DNA of 64,000 nucleotides from assembly GCF_000737195.2 (NCBI RefSeq), contig NZ_JALM01000068.1:1-64000 (forward strand). Direction: 5' to 3'. Position numbers and translations under genes: made by a program. The stretch comes from Sciscionella sediminilitoris. GTDB taxonomy: Bacteria; Actinomycetota; Actinomycetes; Mycobacteriales; Pseudonocardiaceae. The notes under the pieces are model-generated. The model saw only the letters and a program-made list of their open reading frames with translations. It was not told where the DNA came from and searched no databases. This document shows, in pieces, positions 45,284 through 54,491 of this stretch (the first letter of the stretch is position 1; each line of letters starts with the position of its first letter).

Positions 45284-45661
45284 ATGGCCAAGCAGGCATT
45301 CTCCAGCCCGAACGCACCGTCCCCCGCGGCGAAGTACTCCCCGGCCGTGCGCAAGGGGAACATGCTGCAGATCTCCGGGCAGGTCGGCTTCGATCCCTCG
45401 GGCACCCTCGTCGGGGACTCCGTGGACGCGCAGACCCGGCAGGCCTTCGCCAATGTCAACACGCTGCTCGCCGAGGCCGGGGCCAGCATCGACGACGTGA
45501 TCATGCTGCGCGTCTACCTCACCGATCCCGGGCACTTCGCGGAGATGAACGCCGCCTTCGCGGAGTACGTCACCGAGCCCTTCCCGGCGCGCACCACCGT
45601 GTACACCGGGCTGAACCCGGGGATCCTGGTGGAGATCGACGCGCTCGCGGTGCTCGACTGA
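45284..45661 (+). CDS. Rid family protein (RidA-like, non-canonical)
   Basis: The 125-residue protein has the YjgF/Rid fold (VRKGNMLQISGQVGFDP, QTRQAFANVNTLLAEAGASIDDVIMLRVYLTD). RidA-type members hydrolyse reactive imines such as 2-aminoacrylate produced by PLP enzymes. Aligned with E. coli RidA, the substrate-binding arginine (VARLPKD region) is glycine here (YTGLNPG), so it is not an archetypal RidA. ATG 45284 has GGAGG 10 nt upstream; the longer open frame upstream is antisense to the deaminase. It is divergent from the deaminase by only 39 bp, which suggests joint regulation. Confidence 0.85.
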   Translation: MAKQAFSSPNAPSPAAKYSPAVRKGNMLQISGQVGFDPSGTLVGDSVDAQTRQAFANVNTLLAEAGASIDDVIMLRVYLTDPGHFAEMNAAFAEYVTEPFPARTTVYTGLNPGILVEIDALAVLD

Positions 45662-45765
45662 GCGGATTATTCGGAATTTGTCTTCGTGGTGGTTAAGTGT
45701 CGAGGACCGTCGCGGGGGCGGCGTACCTGACGACGTGGCCACGAACTTTCGAATACGCTCTGAGC

Positions 45766-46737
45766 ATGTCCGCCATCCCGGTGCCCACGCTGCTGGACAG
45801 CGTGCGTATCGAGCCCGATGTGGTGCGCATCCTGGACCGTCGCCGGTTCCCGATGCGCACCACCTGGGTCGAGTGCCGGGATGTCGAACAGGTCGCGGTG
45901 GCCATCGAGGACATGGTCACGCAGAGCTGCGGCCCGTTCTTCGCCGCGGCGGGCGCGATGGTGCTCGCCGCGGGACAGGGCCGTTCCCTGGACACCGCGG
46001 CGCGGCGGCTGCTCGCCACCCGGCCGACCAACAACGGCATCCGGGAGGCGGTGACCGCACTGCGCGGGGTGGAGCCGGAGCGGATGTTCACCGAGGCGAA
46101 CCGGATCTCCGACGAGTTCCACGAGCGCGGGCGGCGACTCGGTGCGCACGCGGCCGCGCGGTTCGCGGACGGGGATGTGATCCTGACCCACTGCTGGGGC
46201 GATGTGTACGTGATCGGCGTGCTGCGCGCGATCCTCGAACGCGGCGACTCGGTCCGGGTGATCTGCACCGAGACCCGGCCCTATCTGCAGGGCGCCCGGC
46301 TGACCGCGCACAGCGTCGCCGAACTCGGCATGGATGTCTCGGTGATCACCGACGGCATGCCCGCCGCGCTGATGAGCCAGGGCCGGATCGACAAACTGCT
46401 GACCGCCGCCGACCGGGTCACCATGGACGGGCACGTGGTCAACAAGGTCGGCACCCTCGGCCTCGCGATCGCCGCGCGGCATTTCGGGGTGCCCTACACG
46501 GCCACCGTGTTCGCCCCGGACGAGCAGGCCGAGACCGGCTCCCAGGTGCCGTTGGAGGACCGGGACGGTGCGGAGGTACTGCACGCGCTCGGGAACCGCA
46601 CCGCGAGTGAGCGGGCCACCGGGATCTACCCGGCCTTCGATGTCACCCCGCCGGAACTGGTCGGCGCGATCGGCACCGACCGGGGTGTGTTCGCCCCGGA
46701 GCGGGTGCGCGGCTACTACCAGACCGGGCCGGTGTAG
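45766..46737 (+). CDS. S-methyl-5-thioribose-1-phosphate isomerase/eIF2B-like protein
   Basis: The 323-residue protein has the MtnA/eIF2B-alpha pattern: LATRPTNNGIREAV, ILTHCWGDVYVIGVL with the catalytic cysteine, ETRPYLQGARLTAHSVAELG and VITDGMPAALMSQGRID with the catalytic aspartate, then DGHVVNKVGTLGLAIAARHFGVPY. MtnA isomerises methylthioribose-1-phosphate in methionine salvage, but no other salvage gene is nearby. A pentose-phosphate or ribose-1,5-bisphosphate isomerase role is possible. ATG 45766 is preferred to GTG 45697. It overlaps DUF1844 tail to tail by 22 nt. Confidence 0.85.
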   Translation: MSAIPVPTLLDSVRIEPDVVRILDRRRFPMRTTWVECRDVEQVAVAIEDMVTQSCGPFFAAAGAMVLAAGQGRSLDTAARRLLATRPTNNGIREAVTALRGVEPERMFTEANRISDEFHERGRRLGAHAAARFADGDVILTHCWGDVYVIGVLRAILERGDSVRVICTETRPYLQGARLTAHSVAELGMDVSVITDGMPAALMSQGRIDKLLTAADRVTMDGHVVNKVGTLGLAIAARHFGVPYTATVFAPDEQAETGSQVPLEDRDGAEVLHALGNRTASERATGIYPAFDVTPPELVGAIGTDRGVFAPERVRGYYQTGPV

Positions 46738-47078
46738 CGCTCGCCAGGACCCTGACCCGGTTCATCGGGCACCGCGGACTCCTCGCGGAAGGAACGCTGC
46801 AGGGACTGCAGGCCGTCGCGCAGCGGACCGGCGTGCAGTCCGAGGTACTCCGCGCTGGAGGTGACCAGTCCGGCGAGCGCGGTGATCAGCCTGCGTGCCT
46901 CGTCCAGATCGCGGCTCGGCGATTCGGCGGGCACCTCGGCGGAGAGCCCGAGCCGTTCGGCGGCCGAGGACATCAACATCACCGCGGCCCTGCTGATGAC
47001 CTCTACACTGGGGATTTCGGCGAGGTCCCGCTCGGCGATCCCGTCCGGAATATCCTGCCCACCTGGTGCGTTCGACAC
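46716..47078 (-). CDS. DUF1844 domain protein
   Basis: This 120-residue protein has SVEVISRAAVMLMSSAAERLGL, and DLDEARRLITALAGLVTSSAEYLGLHAGPLRDGLQSL, which is the DUF1844 pattern found beside infC in actinobacteria. Function is unknown. GTG 47078 gives the usual length; the open frame to 47264 would enter the infC leader. Its 3' end overlaps the isomerase gene. Confidence 0.8.
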   Translation of the reverse strand: MSNAPGGQDIPDGIAERDLAEIPSVEVISRAAVMLMSSAAERLGLSAEVPAESPSRDLDEARRLITALAGLVTSSAEYLGLHAGPLRDGLQSLQRSFREESAVPDEPGQGPGERYTGPVW

Positions 47079-47245
47079 ATCTGATAGGCTGTCATGCGCG
47101 ACCGGCCCCCGAGCGTTCGGGGGTGGCAAGTGGAGCCCCGCTCCCACCCGAGTCGCCCGCTCAGAACGGGTGTCCGGGTCCGGTCCCGCCGGATTCGTCC
47201 GGCGGTGAAGCCTGGCATGACCAGGTGACCGGTCGGAGACGTGGG

Positions 47246-47272
47246 CCCCGTATGCGCATCGCATGCGGGGCT
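47246..47272 (+). terminator. Leader hairpin upstream of infC (attenuator candidate)
   Basis: GCCCCGTATGCG (47246-47257), loop CAT and CGCATGCGGGGC (47261-47272) form a 12-bp stem with a single G-T pair, followed by TTTCGGTTT. It lies about 78 nt before the infC start. The stem-loop with a short interrupted T-run suggests transcription attenuation or a binding site for autoregulation of infC-rpmI-rplT. Confidence 0.65.
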
Positions 47273-47349
47273 TTCGGTTTGCTGGGGTTCCACGTGCAGC
47301 TCCCGGGCGCGCACGACAGCAACGAAACCAGCTTTACCGAGGAGGCCCC

Positions 47350-47919
47350 ATCAGCTCCGAGTCGCGCATCAATGAGCGCATCCGCGTTCCCGAGGTCCGT
47401 CTCGTCGGACCGAACGGTGAGCAGGTCGGCATCGTCCGCATCGAGGACGCACTCCGGCTCGCCGGCGAAGCGGACCTCGATCTCGTCGAGGTCGCCCCGC
47501 AGGCCCGCCCACCGGTCTGCAAGCTCATGGACTACGGGAAGTTCAAGTACGAGAGCGCGCAGAAGGCTCGCGAGTCACGCCGCAACCAGCAGCAGACCGT
47601 CATCAAGGAGCAGAAGCTCCGGCCGAAGATCGACCCGCACGACTACGAGACGAAGAAGGGCCACGTGGTCCGCTTCCTCGCGCAGGGGCACAAGGTCAAG
47701 GTGACGATCATGTTCCGCGGCCGCGAGCAGTCTCGTCCCGAGCTGGGGTTCCGTTTGCTCCAGCGGCTTTCCGACGACGTGCTCGAGTACGGCACCGTCG
47801 AATCGGCGCCGAAACAGGACGGCCGCAACATGATCATGGTGCTCGCGCCGACCAAGAACCCGAAGCAGCGGCCCAAGGCGCAGGCCACGACCGATCAGGC
47901 GACGACCGAGACCGAGTGA
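47350..47919 (+). CDS. infC: Translation initiation factor IF-3 (AUC start)
   Basis: The 189-residue protein begins [19 protein letters not shown] and continues with [25 protein letters not shown] and [24 protein letters not shown], the IF-3 signature. The conserved start corresponds to ATC at 47350, with GAGGAGG at 47338-47344; no ATG, GTG or TTG lies at a suitable place. An ATG 29 codons upstream (47263) would add an unrelated extension and lies inside the hairpin. AUU/AUC starts let IF-3 repress its own synthesis, because IF-3 discriminates against non-AUG starts. rpmI and rplT follow. Confidence 0.9.
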   Translation: MSSESRINERIRVPEVRLVGPNGEQVGIVRIEDALRLAGEADLDLVEVAPQARPPVCKLMDYGKFKYESAQKARESRRNQQQTVIKEQKLRPKIDPHDYETKKGHVVRFLAQGHKVKVTIMFRGREQSRPELGFRLLQRLSDDVLEYGTVESAPKQDGRNMIMVLAPTKNPKQRPKAQATTDQATTETE

Positions 47920-47969
47920 CTGGTCTGCCCAGCAACGGTCCAGCCGAAAAGTAGAACAAGGGAATCACC

Positions 47970-48164
47970 ATGCCGAAGATGAAGACCCACAAGGGAACGG
48001 CCAAGCGCGTCCGGGTGACCGGGAGCGGCAAGCTGCGCCGCGAGCGTGCGGGACGCCGCCACCTGCTCGAGCACAAGTCGAGCAAGCTGACCCGCAAGCT
48101 CGAGGGCACCGCCGAGGTCGCCAAGCCCGATGTGAAGCGGATGAAGAAACTGCTCGGCCGCTGA
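47970..48164 (+). CDS. rpmI: 50S ribosomal protein L35
   Basis: The 64-residue basic protein [21 protein letters not shown] with [14 protein letters not shown] is L35. It lies between infC (50 nt) and rplT (60 nt), the universal order. Length is typical. Confidence 0.98.
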   Translation: MPKMKTHKGTAKRVRVTGSGKLRRERAGRRHLLEHKSSKLTRKLEGTAEVAKPDVKRMKKLLGR

Positions 48165-48224
48165 CGCGGTCGCCGGGCACCAAGCACTGACCATTTCCCC
48201 CGATCAGATCGACAGGACTTTCAC

Positions 48225-48605
48225 GTGGCACGCGTCAAGAGGGCGGTCAACGCCAAGAAGAAGCGCAGGACGACGCTCGAGCAGGCGAGCGGCTACCGCG
48301 GCCAGCGCTCCCGGCTCTACCGCAAGGCGAAGGAGCAGAGCCTCCACTCGCTGAACTACGCCTACCGGGACCGCCGCGCCCGCAAGGGTGACTTCCGCAA
48401 GCTGTGGATCACCCGGATCAACGCGGCCGCGCGGCAGAACGGCATCACCTACAACCGCCTGATCCAGGGCCTCAAGGCCGCGGGCGTCGAGGTGGACCGC
48501 AAGAACCTCGCCGAGCTGGCCGTGCACGACGCCGGTGCGTTCACCGCGCTGGTCGAGGTGGCCCGCGCGAACGCGGACGCGCAGCCGGTTCCTGGCAAGG
48601 ACTGA
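48225..48605 (+). CDS. rplT: 50S ribosomal protein L20
   Basis: The 126-residue basic protein [28 protein letters not shown] with [19 protein letters not shown] is L20, an early assembly protein. The start is GTG 48225. Its stop TGA (48603-48605) is in the same frame as the tsnR coding region downstream, with no canonical start between them. Confidence 0.98.
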   Translation: MARVKRAVNAKKKRRTTLEQASGYRGQRSRLYRKAKEQSLHSLNYAYRDRRARKGDFRKLWITRINAAARQNGITYNRLIQGLKAAGVEVDRKNLAELAVHDAGAFTALVEVARANADAQPVPGKD

Positions 48606-48632
48606 GGGATCAGCGACACAGGCGACACACAG

Positions 48633-48681
48633 CGACCCGGGGCAGGTTCTTCGGTATTCACCGAGCGAACGCCCCGGGTCG
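48633..48681 (+). promoter_or_regulatory. Large stem-loop at the rplT-tsnR junction
   Basis: CGACCCGGGGC (48633-48643) and GCCCCGGGTCG (48671-48681) are perfect 11-bp complements. Within the loop TCGGT (48651-48655) and ACCGA (48660-48664) form a second stem. The structure spans the position where tsnR should start and its first conserved codons. It could limit readthrough or translation of tsnR. No T-run follows. Confidence 0.7.
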
Positions 48682-49454
48682 TTGCCGCGCGGAGGCTGAT
48701 CCGCCGGGCGGAACGCACCAAGACCGGGCGCTTCCTCGCCGAGGGGGCGAACGCGGTCGGTGCCGCTTTGGAGAACGCCCCGGTGGTGCACGAGTTGTTC
48801 GTCACCGAGCAGGCGGGGAGCCGCCACCGGGGGCTCACCGAGCGCGCCCGCGACCGCGGGGTCCCGGTGTCCACGATCACCGATAAGGCCGCGGCCGGGC
48901 TGTCCGAGACGGTCACTCCGCAGGGGATCCTCGCGGTGTGCGGGCTCATGGATGTGCCCGTGGAAACCGCGCTGGCCGGGAGTCCGCGCCTGGTCGCGGT
49001 GCTGGCCGGGATCACCGATCCGGGCAATGCGGGCACCGTGCTGCGCACCGCCGATGCCGCGGGCGCGGACGCGGTGCTGTTCGCCGGGCAGACCGTGGAC
49101 CCGCACAACGGCAAGTGCGTGCGCGCCTCGGCGGGCAGCCTGTTCCACGTGCCGGTGGCCAGGGAACCCGAGCTGAGCTCCGCACTGCGGGCCTGCCGCG
49201 ATGCCGGGCTGCGGGTGTTCGGCACCAGCGGAACCGCGCGGCGGCTCGCCTATCCGGGAGCCGAGTGGCTCGCCGGGCCGACCGCGTGGGTGTTCGGCAG
49301 CGAGGCACACGGGCTGAGCGAGGCAACCGGGGTTGACGAGTTCCTCGCGCTGCCCATCCACGGTCGCGCGGAGAGCCTGAACCTGGCCGCGGCGGCCTCG
49401 GTTTGCCTGTATACATCGGCATTCACCGATCGACCCGAGAACCGCCATGCGTAG
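48654..49454 (+). CDS. tsnR: TrmH/SpoU family rRNA 2'-O-methyltransferase
   Basis: About 266 residues. Family N-terminal sequence FTERTPRVVAARRLIRRAERTKTGRFLAEGANAV is readable from 48657, followed by the SPOUT domain with AVLAGITDPGNAGTVLRTADAAGADAV, VFGSEAHGLSEATG and RAESLNLAAAASVCLY. It methylates a 23S rRNA ribose. The expected start codon position holds GTA (48654-48656), and no ATG, GTG or TTG occurs in frame until TTG 48768, which would remove about 38 conserved residues. The start is therefore uncertain. It follows rplT as in mycobacteria. Confidence 0.88.
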   Translation, partial: VFTERTPRVVAARRLIRRAERTKTGRFLAEGANAVGAALENAPVVHELFVTEQAGSRHRGLTERARDRGVPVSTITDKAAAGLSETVTPQGILAVCGLMDVPVETALAGSPRLVAVLAGITDPGNAGTVLRTADAAGADAVLFAGQTVDPHNGKCVRASAGSLFHVPVAREPELSSALRACRDAGLRVFGTSGTARRLAYPGAEWLAGPTAWVFGSEAHGLSEATGVDEFLALPIHGRAESLNLAAAASVCLYTSAFTDRPENRHA

Positions 49455-49490
49455 GGTCAACCGCGGTGGATACGATCACTGTGCCGGTAA

Positions 49491-50636
<1,146 letters not shown>

Positions 50637-50638
50637 GC

Positions 50639-53116
50639 ATGCGGGTCCCCGTTTCCTGGCTTGCCGAACACCTGGAACTCAACGAACACGTCAGCACCGA
50701 TCAGTTCCCGGACGCGCTGGTGCGCATCGGCCACGAGGTCGAGGCCATCGACCGGGTCGGCGAGGTCACCGGGCCGCTGCTGGTCGGCCGGGTCGCCGAG
50801 ATCGAGGAACTGACCGAGTTCAAGAAGCCCATCCGGTACTGCACCGTGGATGTCTCCGACGATGGGGCGCAGAACCACATCATCTGCGGGGCGAGCAACT
50901 TCGCCGAGGGCGACCTCGTCGTGGTGGCGCTGCCCGGCGCGGTGCTGCCCGGCGGTTTCGAGATCGGCGCGCGCAAGACCTACGGGCGGGTCTCCGAGGG
51001 GATGATCTGCTCCGCGCTCGAACTCGGGATCGGAGAGGACCACGACGGGATCCTGGTGCTGCCGACCGGTTTCGCCGAGGCGGGCACCGATGCGCGCACC
51101 GCGCTGGGCATCCCGGACACGGTGGTGGACCTGGAGATCACCCCGGACCGCGGCTACGCGCTCTCGGTGCGCGGGCTCGCCAGGGAACTGGCCTGCGCGC
51201 TCGATCTGCCCTTCGGCGATCCCGCCGGTCTGGAGATCGAGGAACCCGAGGAACAGCCCTGGGAGGTCGAGGTCGAGGACCCGGTCGGCTGCCCGCGCTT
51301 CGTGCTGCGCCGGGTCACCGGGATCGACCCGACCGCGCCGACCCCGTGGTGGATGCAGCAGCGGCTGATGGCCGCGGGCATCCGCTCGATCTCGCTCGCC
51401 GTGGACGTCACCAACTACGTGATGCTCGAACTCGGCCAGCCGCTGCACGCCTACGACGCCACCCGGATGGACGGGCCGATCGTGGTGCGCCGCGCCAAGC
51501 AGGGGGAGCGGCTGACCACGCTCGACGAGGCCGAGCGGGAACTCGACCCGGACGATGTCGTGGTCACCGACAACAGCGGGCCGATCGGGCTCGCCGGGGT
51601 CATGGGCGGGGGAACCACCGAGATCTCCGCGGGCACCACCGACATCCTGCTCGAGGCGGCGAACTGGGAACCGGCTTCGATCTCGCGCACCGCGCGCAGG
51701 CACAAGCTGCCCAGTGAAGCGGCGAAGCGGTTCGAGCGCGGGGTCGACCCGTTGCTTCCGCCCGCCGCCCTGGAGCTGGCCGTGCGCCTGCTCCAGCGGC
51801 TCGGGGACGCCGAGGCCGCGCACGGGCGTACCGATGTGGGCGATCCGCTGCTGCCGAATCCGGTCACCATGGCGATGGATCTGCCCGACCGGGTCGCCGG
51901 GGTGCGGTACCCGCGCGGTGTCACGGTCACCCGGCTCACCAAGATCGGTTGCCGTATCGAGGTGTTCACCGCCGAGGACGGCACGCCCATGGTGCAGGCC
52001 ACCCCGCCGAGCTGGCGCCCGGACCTGACCGAGCCCGCCGACCTCGTCGAGGAGGTGCTGCGGCTCGAGGGATACGACACGATCCCCTCGGTGCTCCCGC
52101 CCGCGCCCGCGGGCCGTGGGCTCACCGGGGAACAGCGCAGACTGCGGTCGATCGGGCGAGCCCTTGCCGATGACGGATACGTCGAGGCGCGGCCGTTCCC
52201 GTTCGTGTCCCAGGAGAAGCTGGACGCGCTCGGGCTGGCCACCGACGATGCGCGCACCCGTACCGTGCGGCTGCTCAACGCGCTCGACAGCGAGGCGGAC
52301 CTGCTGGCCACCACGCTGCTCCCGGTGCTCGCGGACACGATGTCCCGCAACCTTTCCCGCGGTCTGCGCGATGTCGGCCTGTTCACCATCGCTCCAGTGT
52401 TCATCGCCAAGACCGAACAGCCGCCGGTGCCGAGCGTCGGCGTCGCACAGCGCCCGAGCGAGGACCAGCTGCGGGCGCTCGACGCGGCCCTTCCCGAGCA
52501 GCCCGAGCACGTCGCGGTGCTGCTGACCGGAAACCGGCAGCGCGCGGGCTGGTGGGGCAAGGGCGAACCGGCGAGCTGGGCGGACGCGATCGCTTCGGCG
52601 CACGTCGTCGCGGACGCGATCGGGATCTCGCTGACCGTGCGGGCCGCCGAGCACGCGCCCTGGCATCCCGGCCGGTGCGCGCAGCTGCGGCACGGCGAGA
52701 CGGTCGTCGGCTACGCGGGTGAGCTGCACCCGAAGGTGCTCGAACGGCTCGGCCTGCCCAAGCGCACCTGCGCCATGGAGCTCGATCTGTCCGCGATCCC
52801 GGTGGCGGACAACAAGATCAATCCGGTGATCTCGGCCTACCCGCCGGTGCTGCTCGATGTCGCCGTGGTGCTGGACGAGACCGTCCCGGCCGCCGAGCTC
52901 GCCGCGACCCTGCGCGAGGGCGCGGGGGAACTGCTCGAGGATCTCGCCCTGTTCGATGTGTACACCGGCGAGCAGCTCGGGGAAGGCAAGCGCTCGCTGG
53001 CCTTCTCCCTGCGGTTCCGGGCCGCCGACCGAACCCTGGCCAGTGAGGAGGCGACCGCGGCCCGCGATGCCGCGGTGCAGCTGGCAGGGCAACGCCACGG
53101 CGCCACCCTGCGCTGA
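50639..53116 (+). CDS. pheT: Phenylalanyl-tRNA synthetase beta subunit
   Basis: The 825-residue protein begins RVPVSWLAEHLEL and contains the tRNA-binding domain CGASNFAEGDLVVVALPGA, B3/B4 editing region, B5 domain with DLTEPADLVEEVLRLEGYD and the C-terminal anticodon-binding domain DVAVVLDETVPAAEL. ATG 50639 is favoured over ATG 50633 because GGAGG at 50627-50631 gives 7 nt spacing. It forms the alpha2-beta2 synthetase with PheS. Confidence 0.97.
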   Translation: MRVPVSWLAEHLELNEHVSTDQFPDALVRIGHEVEAIDRVGEVTGPLLVGRVAEIEELTEFKKPIRYCTVDVSDDGAQNHIICGASNFAEGDLVVVALPGAVLPGGFEIGARKTYGRVSEGMICSALELGIGEDHDGILVLPTGFAEAGTDARTALGIPDTVVDLEITPDRGYALSVRGLARELACALDLPFGDPAGLEIEEPEEQPWEVEVEDPVGCPRFVLRRVTGIDPTAPTPWWMQQRLMAAGIRSISLAVDVTNYVMLELGQPLHAYDATRMDGPIVVRRAKQGERLTTLDEAERELDPDDVVVTDNSGPIGLAGVMGGGTTEISAGTTDILLEAANWEPASISRTARRHKLPSEAAKRFERGVDPLLPPAALELAVRLLQRLGDAEAAHGRTDVGDPLLPNPVTMAMDLPDRVAGVRYPRGVTVTRLTKIGCRIEVFTAEDGTPMVQATPPSWRPDLTEPADLVEEVLRLEGYDTIPSVLPPAPAGRGLTGEQRRLRSIGRALADDGYVEARPFPFVSQEKLDALGLATDDARTRTVRLLNALDSEADLLATTLLPVLADTMSRNLSRGLRDVGLFTIAPVFIAKTEQPPVPSVGVAQRPSEDQLRALDAALPEQPEHVAVLLTGNRQRAGWWGKGEPASWADAIASAHVVADAIGISLTVRAAEHAPWHPGRCAQLRHGETVVGYAGELHPKVLERLGLPKRTCAMELDLSAIPVADNKINPVISAYPPVLLDVAVVLDETVPAAELAATLREGAGELLEDLALFDVYTGEQLGEGKRSLAFSLRFRAADRTLASEEATAARDAAVQLAGQRHGATLR

Positions 53117-53145
53117 GTACTCCCGCACGAAACTGCGCTGGTCAC

Positions 53146-53192
53146 AAAACCGGCCCGCCCACCGAGGATTCGGTGGGCGGGCCGGTTTTTTT
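53146..53192 (+). terminator. Rho-independent terminator after pheT
   Basis: A 20-bp perfect stem: 53146-53165 (AAAACCGGCCCGCCCACCGA) pairs with 53170-53189, loop GGAT, followed by T-run 53186-53192. It ends the infC-pheT transcripts 30 nt after pheT. The A-run on the other side may also serve the convergent acyltransferase transcript. Confidence 0.95.
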
Positions 53193-53196
53193 GGGT

Positions 53197-54399
53197 CTAT
53201 GCCGTGGGTTTGAGCCCGCCGAGGCTGCGCAGGGTGCTCTTGGCCTTCGCGCTGAGCAGCGGGGCCGAGGGGCGCCCGATGAGCTTCGTCGAGAAGGGCG
53301 TGCGCCGCAACAGTTCCACGAGCAGCACCGAACCCGCCACCCCGAGCAGGTACACGATGACCGTGGCACCCATGAACCCGAAGCTGCCGATGAGCTGGCC
53401 GAGGAGGTTGTCGTAGATCAGCGAGAGTACGAGCGGGTGGGCGAGGAAGATGCCGAACGCGCGCAGCGTTCCGCCCTGCAGCACCTTGTCCGCCACACTG
53501 CCGGGCTGCCTGCGGTCGGCCCACCGGACCCCGATCGCGTACACCGCGAGTACCGCGGGCACGCACCAGATCATCAGGCTCGGCTGCAGCGGATTGCTCG
53601 CCGTGAACGGGTGCATGCCCTCGCCGATGTTGGCGTAGTAGTTGATCTGCACGGCGATGAGACCGGCACCGGCGAAACCGAGCATCGCCCAGAAATGCTT
53701 GCGCATCCACTCGGTGACCACCTCGAGGTGCATCGCGACCACGCCGCCGATCACGAAGTAGATCAGGTAGCTGGGCAGCACCGAGGTGATGACCTGCCAG
53801 TGTTCGCCGAGGAATCCGTCGACCGGCGCGGGCTGGATGGAGAAGAACGAGTCGTAGGCGAACTGGAACGCGATCGCGAGGCTCAGCGTCAGGACCGGCC
53901 AGCGGCGCATCGCCCGGAGCACGGCGAGGAAAAGCGGGAAAACGAGGTAGAACTGGATGGTCACCACGAGGAAGTACAGCTGGTACATCGCGCCGCCGGT
54001 GATCAGGTTCTGCAGCAGCGCGCGGGCGAAGTCACCGAGCGTCGCATCCGGGGCGTTGATTGCGGTGTAGATCGCCGACCAGACGATGTAGGGCACCGCC
54101 ACCACGCCGATTCGCTTGCGCCAGAACGAGAACACGCCGGAAGGGCGATCCCGGTAGCCGTACACGAGCACCAGCGCGGTGAGGAAGAAGAACGCGCTGC
54201 GGGTGAAGTGCATCGACATGGACACCGCTGCGACATCCGGATCGGCCATGTCGTTCACGCCGTTGACCACGTGCGCGAGGATCACGAACGAGAACGCGAG
54301 TACGCGCACCATGTCGATCTGGTGCAGATGGCCGGACCGGGGACGTGATGGAACCTCGCGTGCGCCCGTCGGCGCGAGTGCTGTGGTCGGTGCGCTCAC
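53197..54399 (-). CDS. Membrane acyltransferase 3 family protein
   Basis: The 400-residue protein has about ten membrane segments and the acyltransferase 3 pattern: HLHQIDMVRVLAFSFVILAHVVNG with the catalytic-type histidine, FFFLTALVLVYGYRDRPSGVFSFWRKRIGVVAVPYIVW and YFLVVTIQFYLVFPLFLAVL. Such proteins acylate cell-surface sugars; the substrate is unknown. It is unrelated in detail to the earlier acyltransferase at 8.1-9.6 kb and lacks its repeat tail. It faces the pheT terminator. Confidence 0.88.
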   Translation of the reverse strand: MSAPTTALAPTGAREVPSRPRSGHLHQIDMVRVLAFSFVILAHVVNGVNDMADPDVAAVSMSMHFTRSAFFFLTALVLVYGYRDRPSGVFSFWRKRIGVVAVPYIVWSAIYTAINAPDATLGDFARALLQNLITGGAMYQLYFLVVTIQFYLVFPLFLAVLRAMRRWPVLTLSLAIAFQFAYDSFFSIQPAPVDGFLGEHWQVITSVLPSYLIYFVIGGVVAMHLEVVTEWMRKHFWAMLGFAGAGLIAVQINYYANIGEGMHPFTASNPLQPSLMIWCVPAVLAVYAIGVRWADRRQPGSVADKVLQGGTLRAFGIFLAHPLVLSLIYDNLLGQLIGSFGFMGATVIVYLLGVAGSVLLVELLRRTPFSTKLIGRPSAPLLSAKAKSTLRSLGGLKPTA

Positions 54400-54491
54400 A
54401 CCGGCAATCCTCGCCCACGAACCTTGGTGGAAATTAGGAAACGGCCCTCAGGCGGGCGGGCTCTTAACGAACTCTTGGGTCTGAGCGCGGT

